Shown piece after piece: positions 1 through 7,134 of a DNA stretch of 12,323 nucleotides. The stretch covers positions 1 to 12,323 of the forward strand of contig CAMOJA010000028.1 in the NCBI GenBank assembly GCA_946616535.1, read 5' to 3'. How positions within the stretch are numbered: position 1 is the first letter of the stretch; the number at the start of each line of letters is the position of its first letter. The translations under genes were made by a program, and so were the position numbers. The notes beneath the pieces were generated by a model, which saw only the letters and a list, made by a program, of their open reading frames with translations, had not been told where the DNA came from and ran no database searches. Source of the DNA: an uncultured Bacteroidales bacterium (GTDB lineage: Bacteria; Bacteroidota; Bacteroidia; Bacteroidales; Paludibacteraceae).

Positions 1-121
1 ACTAACCAACCATATTAACAAACAATCTTTAAAACCGATGGGGCGATGGGATAAAACCGCCCCCAAAAACATACCAAAACCGACAAAATAGCGTGCAAAA
101 ATTATTTTTCTTCCAAAAACC
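1..121. other. Upstream intergenic, no gene seen
   Basis: AT-rich sequence with no convincing open frame. A short inverted repeat (GGGGCG at 40-45, CGCCCC at 58-63, 12-nt loop) is visible, but no T-run follows on either strand, so I do not call it a terminator. It may be the far end of an upstream intergenic region. Confidence 0.5.
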
Positions 122-152
122 TTGCGTAATTCCGAAAAAATGTGTATCTTTG
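122..152 (+). promoter_or_regulatory. Bacteroidetes-type promoter for gene A
   Basis: TTG at 122-124, a 20-bp spacer and TATCTTTG at 145-152 fit the known Bacteroidetes primary sigma-factor pattern (TTTG/TTG, 19-21 bp, TAnnTTTG). Transcription would start near 157-160, giving gene A a leader of about 240 nt. It is the only good plus-strand promoter I see upstream of genes A and B, so it probably drives both. Confidence 0.75.
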
Positions 153-170
153 CAGCCGAAAATAATAATT

Positions 171-251
171 ATGTATTATGGGAACTTTGTTAGTTTGACT
201 AAAAGCAATTCCTTAGTCCCCTATGCAACTCGCTATAAATCAGATGTTTAA
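171..251 (+). other. Possible 26-codon leader ORF
   Basis: An ATG about a dozen bases after the predicted transcription start opens a 26-codon frame ending in TAA at 249-251. The encoded peptide (starting MYYGNFVSLTK) has no signal peptide and I do not recognise it. It could be a small leader peptide, but a frame of this length is expected often by chance, and no ribosome-binding evidence can be read in this phylum. Confidence 0.15.
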
Positions 252-317
252 TTTTACCCCCCCCCATATTGCAAATGGGCATTATTTAGAAAGTATAAAG
301 ACAATAGCAACGCGTAA

Positions 318-352
318 GTAAGCGGTGTACACGGATTGTGTGCGCCGCTTGC
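318..352 (+). promoter_or_regulatory. Strong hairpin in gene A leader
   Basis: Positions 318-332 pair with 338-352 around the loop GGATT, giving about 15 pairs including a few G-U. It lies within the predicted transcript, 44 nt before the gene A ATG, and is followed by an A/T-rich stretch rather than a clean T-run. It overlaps an alternative GTG start at 325, which argues for the downstream ATG. It could be an attenuator or an mRNA-stability element; the sequence does not decide which. Confidence 0.55.
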
Positions 353-396
353 GCGTTTATGTATATATTGATCATTCTTTTAAAACACAAAACAAT

Positions 397-1881
397 ATGA
401 GAAAACTTATCCTATTTATTGCAGCCCTCAGTTGGGCAGCCGTAATGAATGCCGAGCTCCCCTCATCGGGCAAAACCGGCACATGTAACTGGACTTTTGA
501 GGCCGAGACAGGCGTTCTGACCATCTCCAGCGCCGATGACGCTCCCGAATATGGCGGCGAGTTGACGCTCGACAACCCTATCTACTCGCCTTTCGCTGCG
601 AAGGACGAGATCAAGGAAGTGATTGTCGAAGAAGGCGTATCCGCAATCGGTACCGGCGCTTTCGTCAGTTGCCATAATCTGGAGAAAATCACCTTCCCAT
701 CTACTTTAGGCAGCATCGGTTTCTCTTCCGCCGACTATGCAGCGGAGGACCAGCATTTCCTGCCTTTCATTGGCTGTACGGGACTCAAGACGCTGATCAT
801 GAAATCCCATTACGCACCGGACTACGACAACGGTATTGATTTTCGAAGCAGCCTGACTTTCGGTTTTGATCCGAGCGGAGTGGATCTGTATGTCTATGAC
901 GGCAGCATCCCGAATTATATCGAGGGCGGCTGGGGTGTCTTTAACATCCGTGCTCTTCCGGCTATCGACGAAGGCACTTTCGGCAACGGACTGAAATGGA
1001 AGATGTCCGGAGACGGCAAACTGACCATCACCGGTCAAGGCTCCATGCCGGATTACACAACCTATCAGGAGCAGCCATGGTCACAATATATCTCGGATAT
1101 AAAAGAGCTGGTAGTAGGCGAAGGAATCACAGGTATCGGCGCCGCCAACTTTGCATTCGCCAGCAATATGGAGGAAGCTTATCTGCCGGCAACGCTCGTG
1201 ACGATAGGTGCTAATGCTTTTGCTTTCACCAACAAACTGACGGAGATCACCTGCGCGGCAACCTTCGTACCGAGTTTGGGAGAGGACGCTTTGATAGCGA
1301 ACGACCGGTATGTCTATGTATGGGATTTTATGCTGCAGGAGTTCAAGGACGATCCTGCTTGGAGAGTACACAACCTCTGGGCTTTCAAAGCTAAGACGAC
1401 GTATGTGGAGGCGGGTGTAGAGGTCTCGGCACAATCCGACGGAGAAAACTCGCTCTATATCAACTGGCTCCAAGTGGAAGGCGCTACCGTCTATGTCGTC
1501 ACTCTGACAGCCGAGGATGGTAGTTTCGAGATGGAACTGACGATAGATACCCAAGGTCATGTTACTTCTTATACGCGTAGGGCACCATCGCGCGCACCGA
1601 TGCACGAGTTGTACGAAGAAGGAGAAGCATGGAAACTCCGTGTCAACGGCTTAGAGTACGGCAAGAACTATAATATCACTATTCTTGCCAAGGACGATAC
1701 CCAGACGCTCGCTACCTTCCATACCGCTACCGCTACCGTCACGGAAGCCGATCCGCAAGGGATAGAGGAGCCTACGAGTCAAGAGTCGAGAGTCAAGAGT
1801 CAAAAGAAACTCCGTGACGGCGTCCTCTACATCGAGCGCAACGGCAAGAGTTATAACGCACAAGGCGCTGAAATGAGATAA
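397..1881 (+). CDS. Exported BspA-type leucine-rich repeat protein with FN3-like domain and conserved C-terminal tail
   Basis: The protein is 494 aa from the ATG at 397. The frame stays open upstream to a GTG at 325, but starting at 397 puts a classic signal peptide (MRKLILFIAALSWAAVMNA, cut after residue 19) at the N terminus and leaves the A-rich leader free. Two BspA/LRR_5-like blocks follow, at about residues 25-150 and 195-320. Each opens with a W-x-(F/M)...G-x-LTI strand and carries the repeat pattern of I-K-E-(V/L)-x-V-x-EG-(V/I)-x-x-IG with A-F and P-x-T-L. Residues about 337-455 resemble a fibronectin III/Ig-like domain carrying an Arg-Ala-Pro-rich insert. A heptamer-encoded linker leads to the shared tail LYIERNGKSYNAQGAEMR. 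BspA-type repeats in this phylum often mediate surface adhesion; that role is inferred here. Gene B follows 20 bp downstream, so co-transcription is likely. Confidence 0.88.
   Translation: MRKLILFIAALSWAAVMNAELPSSGKTGTCNWTFEAETGVLTISSADDAPEYGGELTLDNPIYSPFAAKDEIKEVIVEEGVSAIGTGAFVSCHNLEKITFPSTLGSIGFSSADYAAEDQHFLPFIGCTGLKTLIMKSHYAPDYDNGIDFRSSLTFGFDPSGVDLYVYDGSIPNYIEGGWGVFNIRALPAIDEGTFGNGLKWKMSGDGKLTITGQGSMPDYTTYQEQPWSQYISDIKELVVGEGITGIGAANFAFASNMEEAYLPATLVTIGANAFAFTNKLTEITCAATFVPSLGEDALIANDRYVYVWDFMLQEFKDDPAWRVHNLWAFKAKTTYVEAGVEVSAQSDGENSLYINWLQVEGATVYVVTLTAEDGSFEMELTIDTQGHVTSYTRRAPSRAPMHELYEEGEAWKLRVNGLEYGKNYNITILAKDDTQTLATFHTATATVTEADPQGIEEPTSQESRVKSQKKLRDGVLYIERNGKSYNAQGAEMR
1776..1803 (+). 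repeat. Heptamer tandem repeat (GAGTCAA)4 in the tail linker of gene A
   Basis: Four 7-bp units read GAGTCAA, GAGTCGA, GAGTCAA, GAGTCAA. They encode the hydrophilic linker SQESRVKSQ immediately before the conserved tail. Seven is not a multiple of three, so gain or loss of one unit would take the tail out of frame. Almost the same array lies at the same place in gene B. Confidence 0.85.
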
Positions 1882-1901
1882 ACAACAAAAACAATACAAT
1901 T

Positions 1902-4343
1902 ATGAAAAAAATTATTCTTTTTCTGTTCGCAGCATTACTGACCGGCAATGTTTGGGCGGACAGTTTCAACTACCGTATGGTGGATGCCGTGCCGGAAGTA
2001 GGTCATTACACATGGAATCATTCTTTCGACCCGCAGACCAACAACCTTACATTCTACGACAAGTTCCATTTAGGTGTTGGCGCGAACCGCAAGTATGTGG
2101 TGCATGTGTATTCGCGCAAGCCCGGTAAATCGTCTATTATCAAGGCCTATCGGGCTACTGATCCCTCTGATAACAAATATTACTATGGTACAATAGCGCC
2201 TGATTGGATTTGCGTAAACGAGATCGGCACAGTGGAACTCATCAACGAGTGGGACTTATGGGAGATAGATGATGAAGGTCATACCGGCGGAGAGGTTTCC
2301 ATTAACCTCAATAGTGTGATCACAAAAGCGGAAGAACAGAACTACACCGAGTTGCATATCGCTATTGAGGAGTTGACACGTCCGCACTGGGACTACGTCT
2401 CAGAATGGTATCCGGTCGAGACTGAGAGCAGATCTGACAGAGGACGCGGTTTATTCCACAACAACTATATCGATGTGGACCTGCCGGTAGTGCAGCAATG
2501 CGAACTTAATGTTTCGAGTCACAATGTTTACTATGGCGAAAATTTCCAGGTGACGGCTAAATACAAGGCCTCTCACGGGGCAACGTTAACGATCCAATAC
2601 CGCGAGAAAGACGGCAATTTCTGGTATGATCTCTCGAAGAGAACCATCACGGCAGCAGAAGCCAAGGACGGCTACCAGTTTACTTACAAGCGCGCTTTCG
2701 TCTCCAACGGCATGGATGCCGAACGAGAATATCGTCTTAAGGTTTTTGACCCGGTACGCCAGAACTATACATATAGCGACATGGAAACCGTTGCCTTCTA
2801 TTACTCTTATGAAGGACCGGATGGCAGATCCTATGTAAAACGATCCACACTGATACAGCTCCCTGCACCGGCAGGAGGGAAAAAATACTATATCACAAGT
2901 GATATTCCAGTTACGTTGACCCAAAGCGATTCGGGGTATCAATTCTATATGCCGGCATGCAATGTCCGCTTGCAATTGGTAGATAATTTCTATACCGTTA
3001 AGTTCTACGACTACGACTACACGCTTCTCAAGACCATGCAGGTAGCGCAAGGAACGATTGCTACGCCGCCTACTGTGCCTTCGCATGCAGGCATGACCTT
3101 CACCGGATGGGATGGCGACTACACGAATATCCAACAGGATATGTCGCTCCATGCGCTCTACAGCGTAGAAGGCGTTGAGGTGAAACTGGCTGAAAGGGAT
3201 GGTTTGACATTCGTTAAAGAAGGCGAGAAGGTGAACCTCAATATCTACGTCAAGACACCGAACGCCACTGTCACCAAGGCATATATCCAGACTGCGTTGC
3301 TTGAAGAGGAAGGTCAGGAGCTGAACTGGTCCGAGGGTACGACCGAAATTATCTTTACAGCCGCACAAGCACAAGTCGGAACCACAAAGACCATGGAGAA
3401 CACAAGTGCATTCGCGAAGTATGATCCGGGCCGTGCCCGGTACATACGCGTACGTGCCCGTATGAACGGCTCCTCCAACGATGTTTACTCCAATGCCATC
3501 CGCATAGATACTTATTATCCGATTACGATCAACACAGGCGAGTATGAAGACCTATGGGCTATGACGGAAAGCCAGGCTATTATAGGTAACGGAACTATCT
3601 ACGCTCGTCCGGGAGACTCCATATGGTTTGTTGATACGAACGACGATATATGCGAGATGTCGGTCAACTTAGCCAACGGTTGGTCGGGGGCAGTTACGGG
3701 AAGCGAGACGACCGATGAAGGAGTGGTTTGGTCCTATATCGTCATGCCGACCGGCTATGGAGCAAATGCCATCAATGTTAGTCACAAGAAACACACCGTG
3801 CTCTTCTATGCGGAAGGACACTTTGACGGGTATTGGAGGACGGTTTACGGCGACGGCGTCTATGAGCCGCAAGAGGTGCTGTGCGGCAATGCGACTACAC
3901 CGCCGGACGTAAATGATATTCCCAACAAGATCTTCCGCGGATGGAAAGCACGTGGAGAGTATGCAGACGATGCCTACACAGACGTGACGGATGATATGAT
4001 CTTCGATGCCATCCTGGAGGATGTACAGACCTTCACCGTGACCTTCAAAGACTGGGACGGAACGGTTCTGAGCACAGAGGAGGTAGCGATAGGAGAAAGC
4101 GCATCGGCGCCAGCTATTATCGAAGGACGTGAAGGATTTGACTTCGTCGGATGGGACAAAGATTTCTCCAAGGTTACAGAAGCTATGACCGTTACGGCGC
4201 AATATGAAGCATGGCCGGAAGGGATAGAGCAGCCTACGAGTCAAGAGTCAAAAGTCAAGAGTCAAAAGAAACTCATCGACGGCGTACTCTATATTGAGCG
4301 CAACGGCAAGACCTATAACGCACAAGGCGCGGAAGTGAGATAA
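1902..4343 (+). CDS. Exported multidomain protein with InlB/Listeria-Bacteroides-type repeats and conserved C-terminal tail
   Basis: The protein is 813 aa. The ATG at 1902 follows an A/C-rich leader and gives a signal peptide (MKKIILFLFAALLTGNVWA). Residues about 20-200 form an unrecognised N-terminal domain also present in gene E and, as a stub, in the pseudogene. An Ig-like stretch follows. InlB B-repeat-like units lie at about 364-422 (F-Y-D..LLKT..V, then FTGWDGDYTNI) and 709-770 (TVTFKDWDGTVLSTEEV, then FVGWDKDFSKV). A degenerate, longer unit sits at about 629-705 (VLFYAEG..., then FRGWKA). The protein closes with a heptamer-encoded linker and the tail LYIERNGKTYNAQGAEVR. In other bacteria these repeats occur in cell-surface proteins, often adhesins; the ligand here is unknown. 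Domain order matches gene E, which has extra repeats, so the two are paralogues of different length. No enzyme motif is visible. Confidence 0.9.
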   Translation: MKKIILFLFAALLTGNVWADSFNYRMVDAVPEVGHYTWNHSFDPQTNNLTFYDKFHLGVGANRKYVVHVYSRKPGKSSIIKAYRATDPSDNKYYYGTIAPDWICVNEIGTVELINEWDLWEIDDEGHTGGEVSINLNSVITKAEEQNYTELHIAIEELTRPHWDYVSEWYPVETESRSDRGRGLFHNNYIDVDLPVVQQCELNVSSHNVYYGENFQVTAKYKASHGATLTIQYREKDGNFWYDLSKRTITAAEAKDGYQFTYKRAFVSNGMDAEREYRLKVFDPVRQNYTYSDMETVAFYYSYEGPDGRSYVKRSTLIQLPAPAGGKKYYITSDIPVTLTQSDSGYQFYMPACNVRLQLVDNFYTVKFYDYDYTLLKTMQVAQGTIATPPTVPSHAGMTFTGWDGDYTNIQQDMSLHALYSVEGVEVKLAERDGLTFVKEGEKVNLNIYVKTPNATVTKAYIQTALLEEEGQELNWSEGTTEIIFTAAQAQVGTTKTMENTSAFAKYDPGRARYIRVRARMNGSSNDVYSNAIRIDTYYPITINTGEYEDLWAMTESQAIIGNGTIYARPGDSIWFVDTNDDICEMSVNLANGWSGAVTGSETTDEGVVWSYIVMPTGYGANAINVSHKKHTVLFYAEGHFDGYWRTVYGDGVYEPQEVLCGNATTPPDVNDIPNKIFRGWKARGEYADDAYTDVTDDMIFDAILEDVQTFTVTFKDWDGTVLSTEEVAIGESASAPAIIEGREGFDFVGWDKDFSKVTEAMTVTAQYEAWPEGIEQPTSQESKVKSQKKLIDGVLYIERNGKTYNAQGAEVR
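4238..4265 (+). repeat. Heptamer tandem repeat in the tail linker of gene B
   Basis: The units are GAGTCAA, GAGTCAA, AAGTCAA, GAGTCAA. The flanks match gene A closely: 1759-1806 and 4221-4268 differ at only a few bases. This points to recent duplication or gene conversion of the linker and tail. Confidence 0.85.
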
Positions 4344-4350
4344 GCTTCTA

Positions 4351-4415
4351 AGCTCGGCGGGATTGGTTTCCCGCCGGGTTACAAAAAAAATAATAACAAT
4401 TAAATCAATACAATT
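4351..4415 (+). promoter_or_regulatory. Hairpin plus A-rich leader of gene C
   Basis: CGGCGGGA (4355-4362) pairs perfectly with TCCCGCCG (4369-4376) around the loop TTGGTT. With the outer A-U, C-G and G-U pairs the stem reaches 4351/4380. It is followed by GGTTAC, an A8 run and an AT-rich leader ending at the ATG at 4416. The block recurs at 12185-12250 with one extra A and one substitution. A-rich leaders aid translation initiation in Bacteroidetes. The hairpin could end gene B transcription or protect its 3' end, but it lacks a following T-run, so it is not a standard intrinsic terminator. Confidence 0.7.
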
Positions 4416-7037
4416 ATGAAAAAATTTTTCCTCTTTATCGCAGCTCTCTGCTGCGCAGGATTGGCAAATGCCACCGAAGGTGCCCTGCACGGTGCGTTTA
4501 CCATTAATAAATATGGTGACCAGGTTGTTTTTTCAAAAGGCAATTTGCAATTTAATGCTGCTAAAGGCACTCATTCTTGTGTAGATGGAACTACAGCTAA
4601 AGGAACGTGGCGGTTTGCTGAAAGACAATATGACTTTGTAGGAGACGCTACCATCGGAAGTGTATATGAGGGTGGCAATAAATGCAACAATTTACTCGTT
4701 GATGAGAACTATAATGGTTGGATTGACAATTTTGGTTGGGGAACCAGTGGTTATGACAACACGGCCAATGACCCTCGTGCCATCCATTTCCAGCCATGGG
4801 ACACCTCTTCTGACACCATCAACATCGGCGACCCTACAGAGACCGCCCAATACAATCCCTATGGTTATGGTCCGTCGGCTTACATTATGAGATACTCATC
4901 TCTTATCCGGCAGAGCCGAAACTACGACTGGGGAGTGTATAATTCCATCGAAAACGGCGGTAATGCGCCCGATTTGTGGCGATCGCTATCAGGCTGGGAA
5001 TGGGACTATATAATAACAAAAAGGCCAAATGCAGATAAATTACGCAACCTGGCATATGTTTGTGGTGTAAACGGAGCATTATTATTCCCTGATAATTTCA
5101 AATTGCCTAACGGTCTTTCGTTTACGGAAGATAAAAATCAATGGGCGAACAATGTATATGATGAAGTTGCATGGCAAAAATTAGAGGCCGCAGGTGCCGT
5201 CTTTTTACCTGCTGCAGGAACAGCATATACAGGGTGCGACTATTGGACATCGGGCGATGAAGCCAATCATCGTGCTAATATGCTGCATCTTGATGTAAAG
5301 AACAGTTATTTTGCCAGAGTATTGGTGACTGATACGAAAAACGAATCAAAACGCTATTTTGTTCGCTTAGCGCAAGATATTCCGCACGAGAAACCAGATA
5401 TTGCTTCAGAAAAGACTTTAACGGGTGTATTTTCTGTAAGTGACGAAACAAAGGTTAATTTCTCACAAGGCAATTTACAATGCTACCCGACAACCAACCC
5501 TGCTGTCAACACATGGCAGTTTGCTGAGAACCAATTCGATATTTTGGGTAAGGAAAACGAGAATATCCGTGGCAGAATTCCCCTCAATACATGGATAGAT
5601 CTTTTTACATGGGGTTCCGGAGATGACCCTGCTTATAAGGACGATATATATGCACCTTTTACAGAATGGGGACTAAGCGGCATTGAGAACGGAGGTGGAC
5701 ACGAATGGCGAACTATGACGAAGGACGAATGGATTTATCTGTTCCGTGGTAGAACGAATGCGGAGAGTCTGTTCGGTCTTGGAAAAGTTGCTAATGTGAG
5801 CGGACTGATTTTGTTACCGGATGATTGGACGCTGCCAAGCGGAGCGGAATTCTATCCTGCTACAACCACATCATTTATGTGGTCAGAAGAAAATAGTCAA
5901 TATGCCAGTGATACAAAATCCGGCTTTAATGATAATACGTATTCCATCAATCAATGGCGTCTGATGGAAGCTGCCGGAGCTGTATTTCTTCCTGCCGCTT
6001 TGTTCGGATTTGGCGGCGCCGTAATTGACTCGAATATCGGAGGAGGCTATTGGACTTCTGATGGTATTGACGGACTCGGAGGATTTGATATTAGTTTCTA
6101 TGCTGATAAAGTGACACTACCGAGCACGTCAGTACTGCGTTTTGATTATGGATGTGCCGTTCGTATGGTAAAGGAAGTGGAAGAGGCGCCTAAAGTGCTG
6201 AAGGGTAGATTCCAAGTGAGCGATACAAAGCAAGTCATCTTCTCACAAGGCAATCTACGATACAAAGCCTCCTCTAACGAATGGTCATTCGCAAATAGCC
6301 AGTATAGTATGATTGGTCAAAAGAATGGAAATATCGCTGCCAACTACTCCGGCTGGATCGACCTCTTCGGATGGGGAACAGGTAACAATCCTGTAGAAAC
6401 ATCCAAAGAATCTGCGCCGTATGCTTCTTTCTCCGATTGGACGGCAAACCCCATCGTAAACGGGAATAACGAGACATGGTACACACTCTCTGCCGAAGAA
6501 TGGAACTATCTGCTCAACACACGTCCAAATGCCGCCAGCCTGCAAGGACAAGCGGTCGTGAATGATATAAAGGGATATATACTGCTTCCTGACAACTGGA
6601 CTATCCCTTTGATTCTGACTTTCACCCCCACCCCGAACGACTACACCACGAATGTATATACGTTGGGAGATTGGGAACTGATGGAAGCAGCTGGTGCTGT
6701 ATTCCTGCCTGCGGCAGGTTCACGCTATGGAACGGATATCAATGGTTTAAATGCAGGAAACGGCTATTATTGGACATCTACACCCTCTTCACAATACGAC
6801 GATATGGCACAAGCGCTGATGATTTCCAAAAGTCCAAAAGCCCAAGTCAATGTCGCTATGCCTTGCAACGGCTATGCCGTCCGTCCGGCGCGTGAAGTCA
6901 AAGCCAATGAAGGCATAGAGCAGCCTACCTCCGACTCCTCCCTAAAGGGAAGAGCCAATAAGGTCCTCCGTGACGGCGTCCTCTACATCGAGCGCAACGG
7001 CAAGACCTATAACGCGCAAGGCGCGGAAATAAAATAA
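4416..7037 (+). CDS. Exported protein with three tandem copies of a lectin-like Bacteroidales repeat and conserved C-terminal tail
   Basis: The protein is 873 aa with signal peptide MKKFFLFIAALCCAGLANA. Three homologous domains follow, at roughly residues 26-325, 336-590 and 596-840. Each carries the same ordered motifs: F-S-x-GNL, then W-x-FA-x-x-Q, then a (G/T)WID-x-F-x-WG segment, W-R/Y-x-(L/M)-(S/T)-x-x-EW, LLPD(N/D)W-x-(L/I)P (FPDNFKLP in copy 1), and AGAVFLPAA, with YWTS and a closing V-R pattern. The arrangement resembles the Fibrobacter-succinogenes-type paralogous and FGE/C-type-lectin-like folds; that similarity is my inference. I see no catalytic residues. A short Ser/Lys-rich linker with a palindromic TCCCTAAAGGGA in the DNA (6939-6950) precedes the tail LYIERNGKTYNAQGAEIK. 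The first domain is visibly more AT-rich than the third. The most likely role is a surface or extracellular binding protein. It converges with the minus-strand ATPase gene 97 bp downstream. Confidence 0.88.
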   Translation: MKKFFLFIAALCCAGLANATEGALHGAFTINKYGDQVVFSKGNLQFNAAKGTHSCVDGTTAKGTWRFAERQYDFVGDATIGSVYEGGNKCNNLLVDENYNGWIDNFGWGTSGYDNTANDPRAIHFQPWDTSSDTINIGDPTETAQYNPYGYGPSAYIMRYSSLIRQSRNYDWGVYNSIENGGNAPDLWRSLSGWEWDYIITKRPNADKLRNLAYVCGVNGALLFPDNFKLPNGLSFTEDKNQWANNVYDEVAWQKLEAAGAVFLPAAGTAYTGCDYWTSGDEANHRANMLHLDVKNSYFARVLVTDTKNESKRYFVRLAQDIPHEKPDIASEKTLTGVFSVSDETKVNFSQGNLQCYPTTNPAVNTWQFAENQFDILGKENENIRGRIPLNTWIDLFTWGSGDDPAYKDDIYAPFTEWGLSGIENGGGHEWRTMTKDEWIYLFRGRTNAESLFGLGKVANVSGLILLPDDWTLPSGAEFYPATTTSFMWSEENSQYASDTKSGFNDNTYSINQWRLMEAAGAVFLPAALFGFGGAVIDSNIGGGYWTSDGIDGLGGFDISFYADKVTLPSTSVLRFDYGCAVRMVKEVEEAPKVLKGRFQVSDTKQVIFSQGNLRYKASSNEWSFANSQYSMIGQKNGNIAANYSGWIDLFGWGTGNNPVETSKESAPYASFSDWTANPIVNGNNETWYTLSAEEWNYLLNTRPNAASLQGQAVVNDIKGYILLPDNWTIPLILTFTPTPNDYTTNVYTLGDWELMEAAGAVFLPAAGSRYGTDINGLNAGNGYYWTSTPSSQYDDMAQALMISKSPKAQVNVAMPCNGYAVRPAREVKANEGIEQPTSDSSLKGRANKVLRDGVLYIERNGKTYNAQGAEIK

Positions 7038-7054
7038 CGTTGAACGAATGAACG

Positions 7055-7085
7055 AGCCATGCAGGGCTGATTACCCTGCATGGTT
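7055..7085 (+). promoter_or_regulatory. 12-bp hairpin followed by TTACAAAAAA after gene C
   Basis: CCATGCAGGG (7057-7066) pairs perfectly with CCCTGCATGG (7074-7083) around CTGATTA; an outer G-U and A-U extend the stem to 7055/7085. The stem differs in sequence from those at 4351 and 12185, but it starts with AGC, ends in GGTT and runs into ACAAAAAA just as they do. Compensatory change with constant flanks suggests that the structure is selected. It may be a transcript-end or processing element. Confidence 0.65.
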
Positions 7086-7087
7086 AC

Positions 7088-7104
7088 AAAAAAGCTTAAG
7101 CTTT
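7088..7104 (-). terminator. Intrinsic terminator for the ATPase gene
   Basis: Read on the minus strand, the palindrome AAAGCTTAAGCTTT (7091-7104) forms a short hairpin whose 3' arm runs directly into a six-T tract (7093-7088). It lies about 30 bp past the ATPase stop codon. The stem is weak (about 5 bp), so termination may be partial; the 12-bp hairpin just beyond may help. Confidence 0.5.
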
Positions 7105-7134
7105 ATCGCTCTTTGACATATTGGATTACCGAAC

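Noticed and set aside
40..64. Inverted repeat as an intrinsic terminator of an upstream gene
   Set aside because: The stem is 6 bp with a 12-nt loop and is not followed by a T-run on either strand.
325..396. N-terminal extension of gene A from the GTG at 325
   Set aside because: The extra 24 residues would precede a complete signal peptide, and the region forms the strong leader hairpin; the ATG at 397 has the usual A-rich upstream context.
2586..3374. A 262-codon minus-strand open frame inside gene B
   Set aside because: Antisense to gene B with no promoter, no signal peptide and no recognisable motif; its composition (many Cys, Arg and His) is typical of a shadow frame.
7055..7085. Standard rho-independent terminator for gene C
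   Set aside because: The stem is strong, but it is followed by TTACAAAAAA rather than T residues. It is kept as a structural element of uncertain role; termination at this site is possible but not supported by the usual signature.
7105..7134. TTGACATA-like motif at about 7112-7119 as a plus-strand promoter
   Set aside because: It lies between convergent genes, no TAnnTTTG element follows at the right distance, and there is no plus-strand gene to serve.
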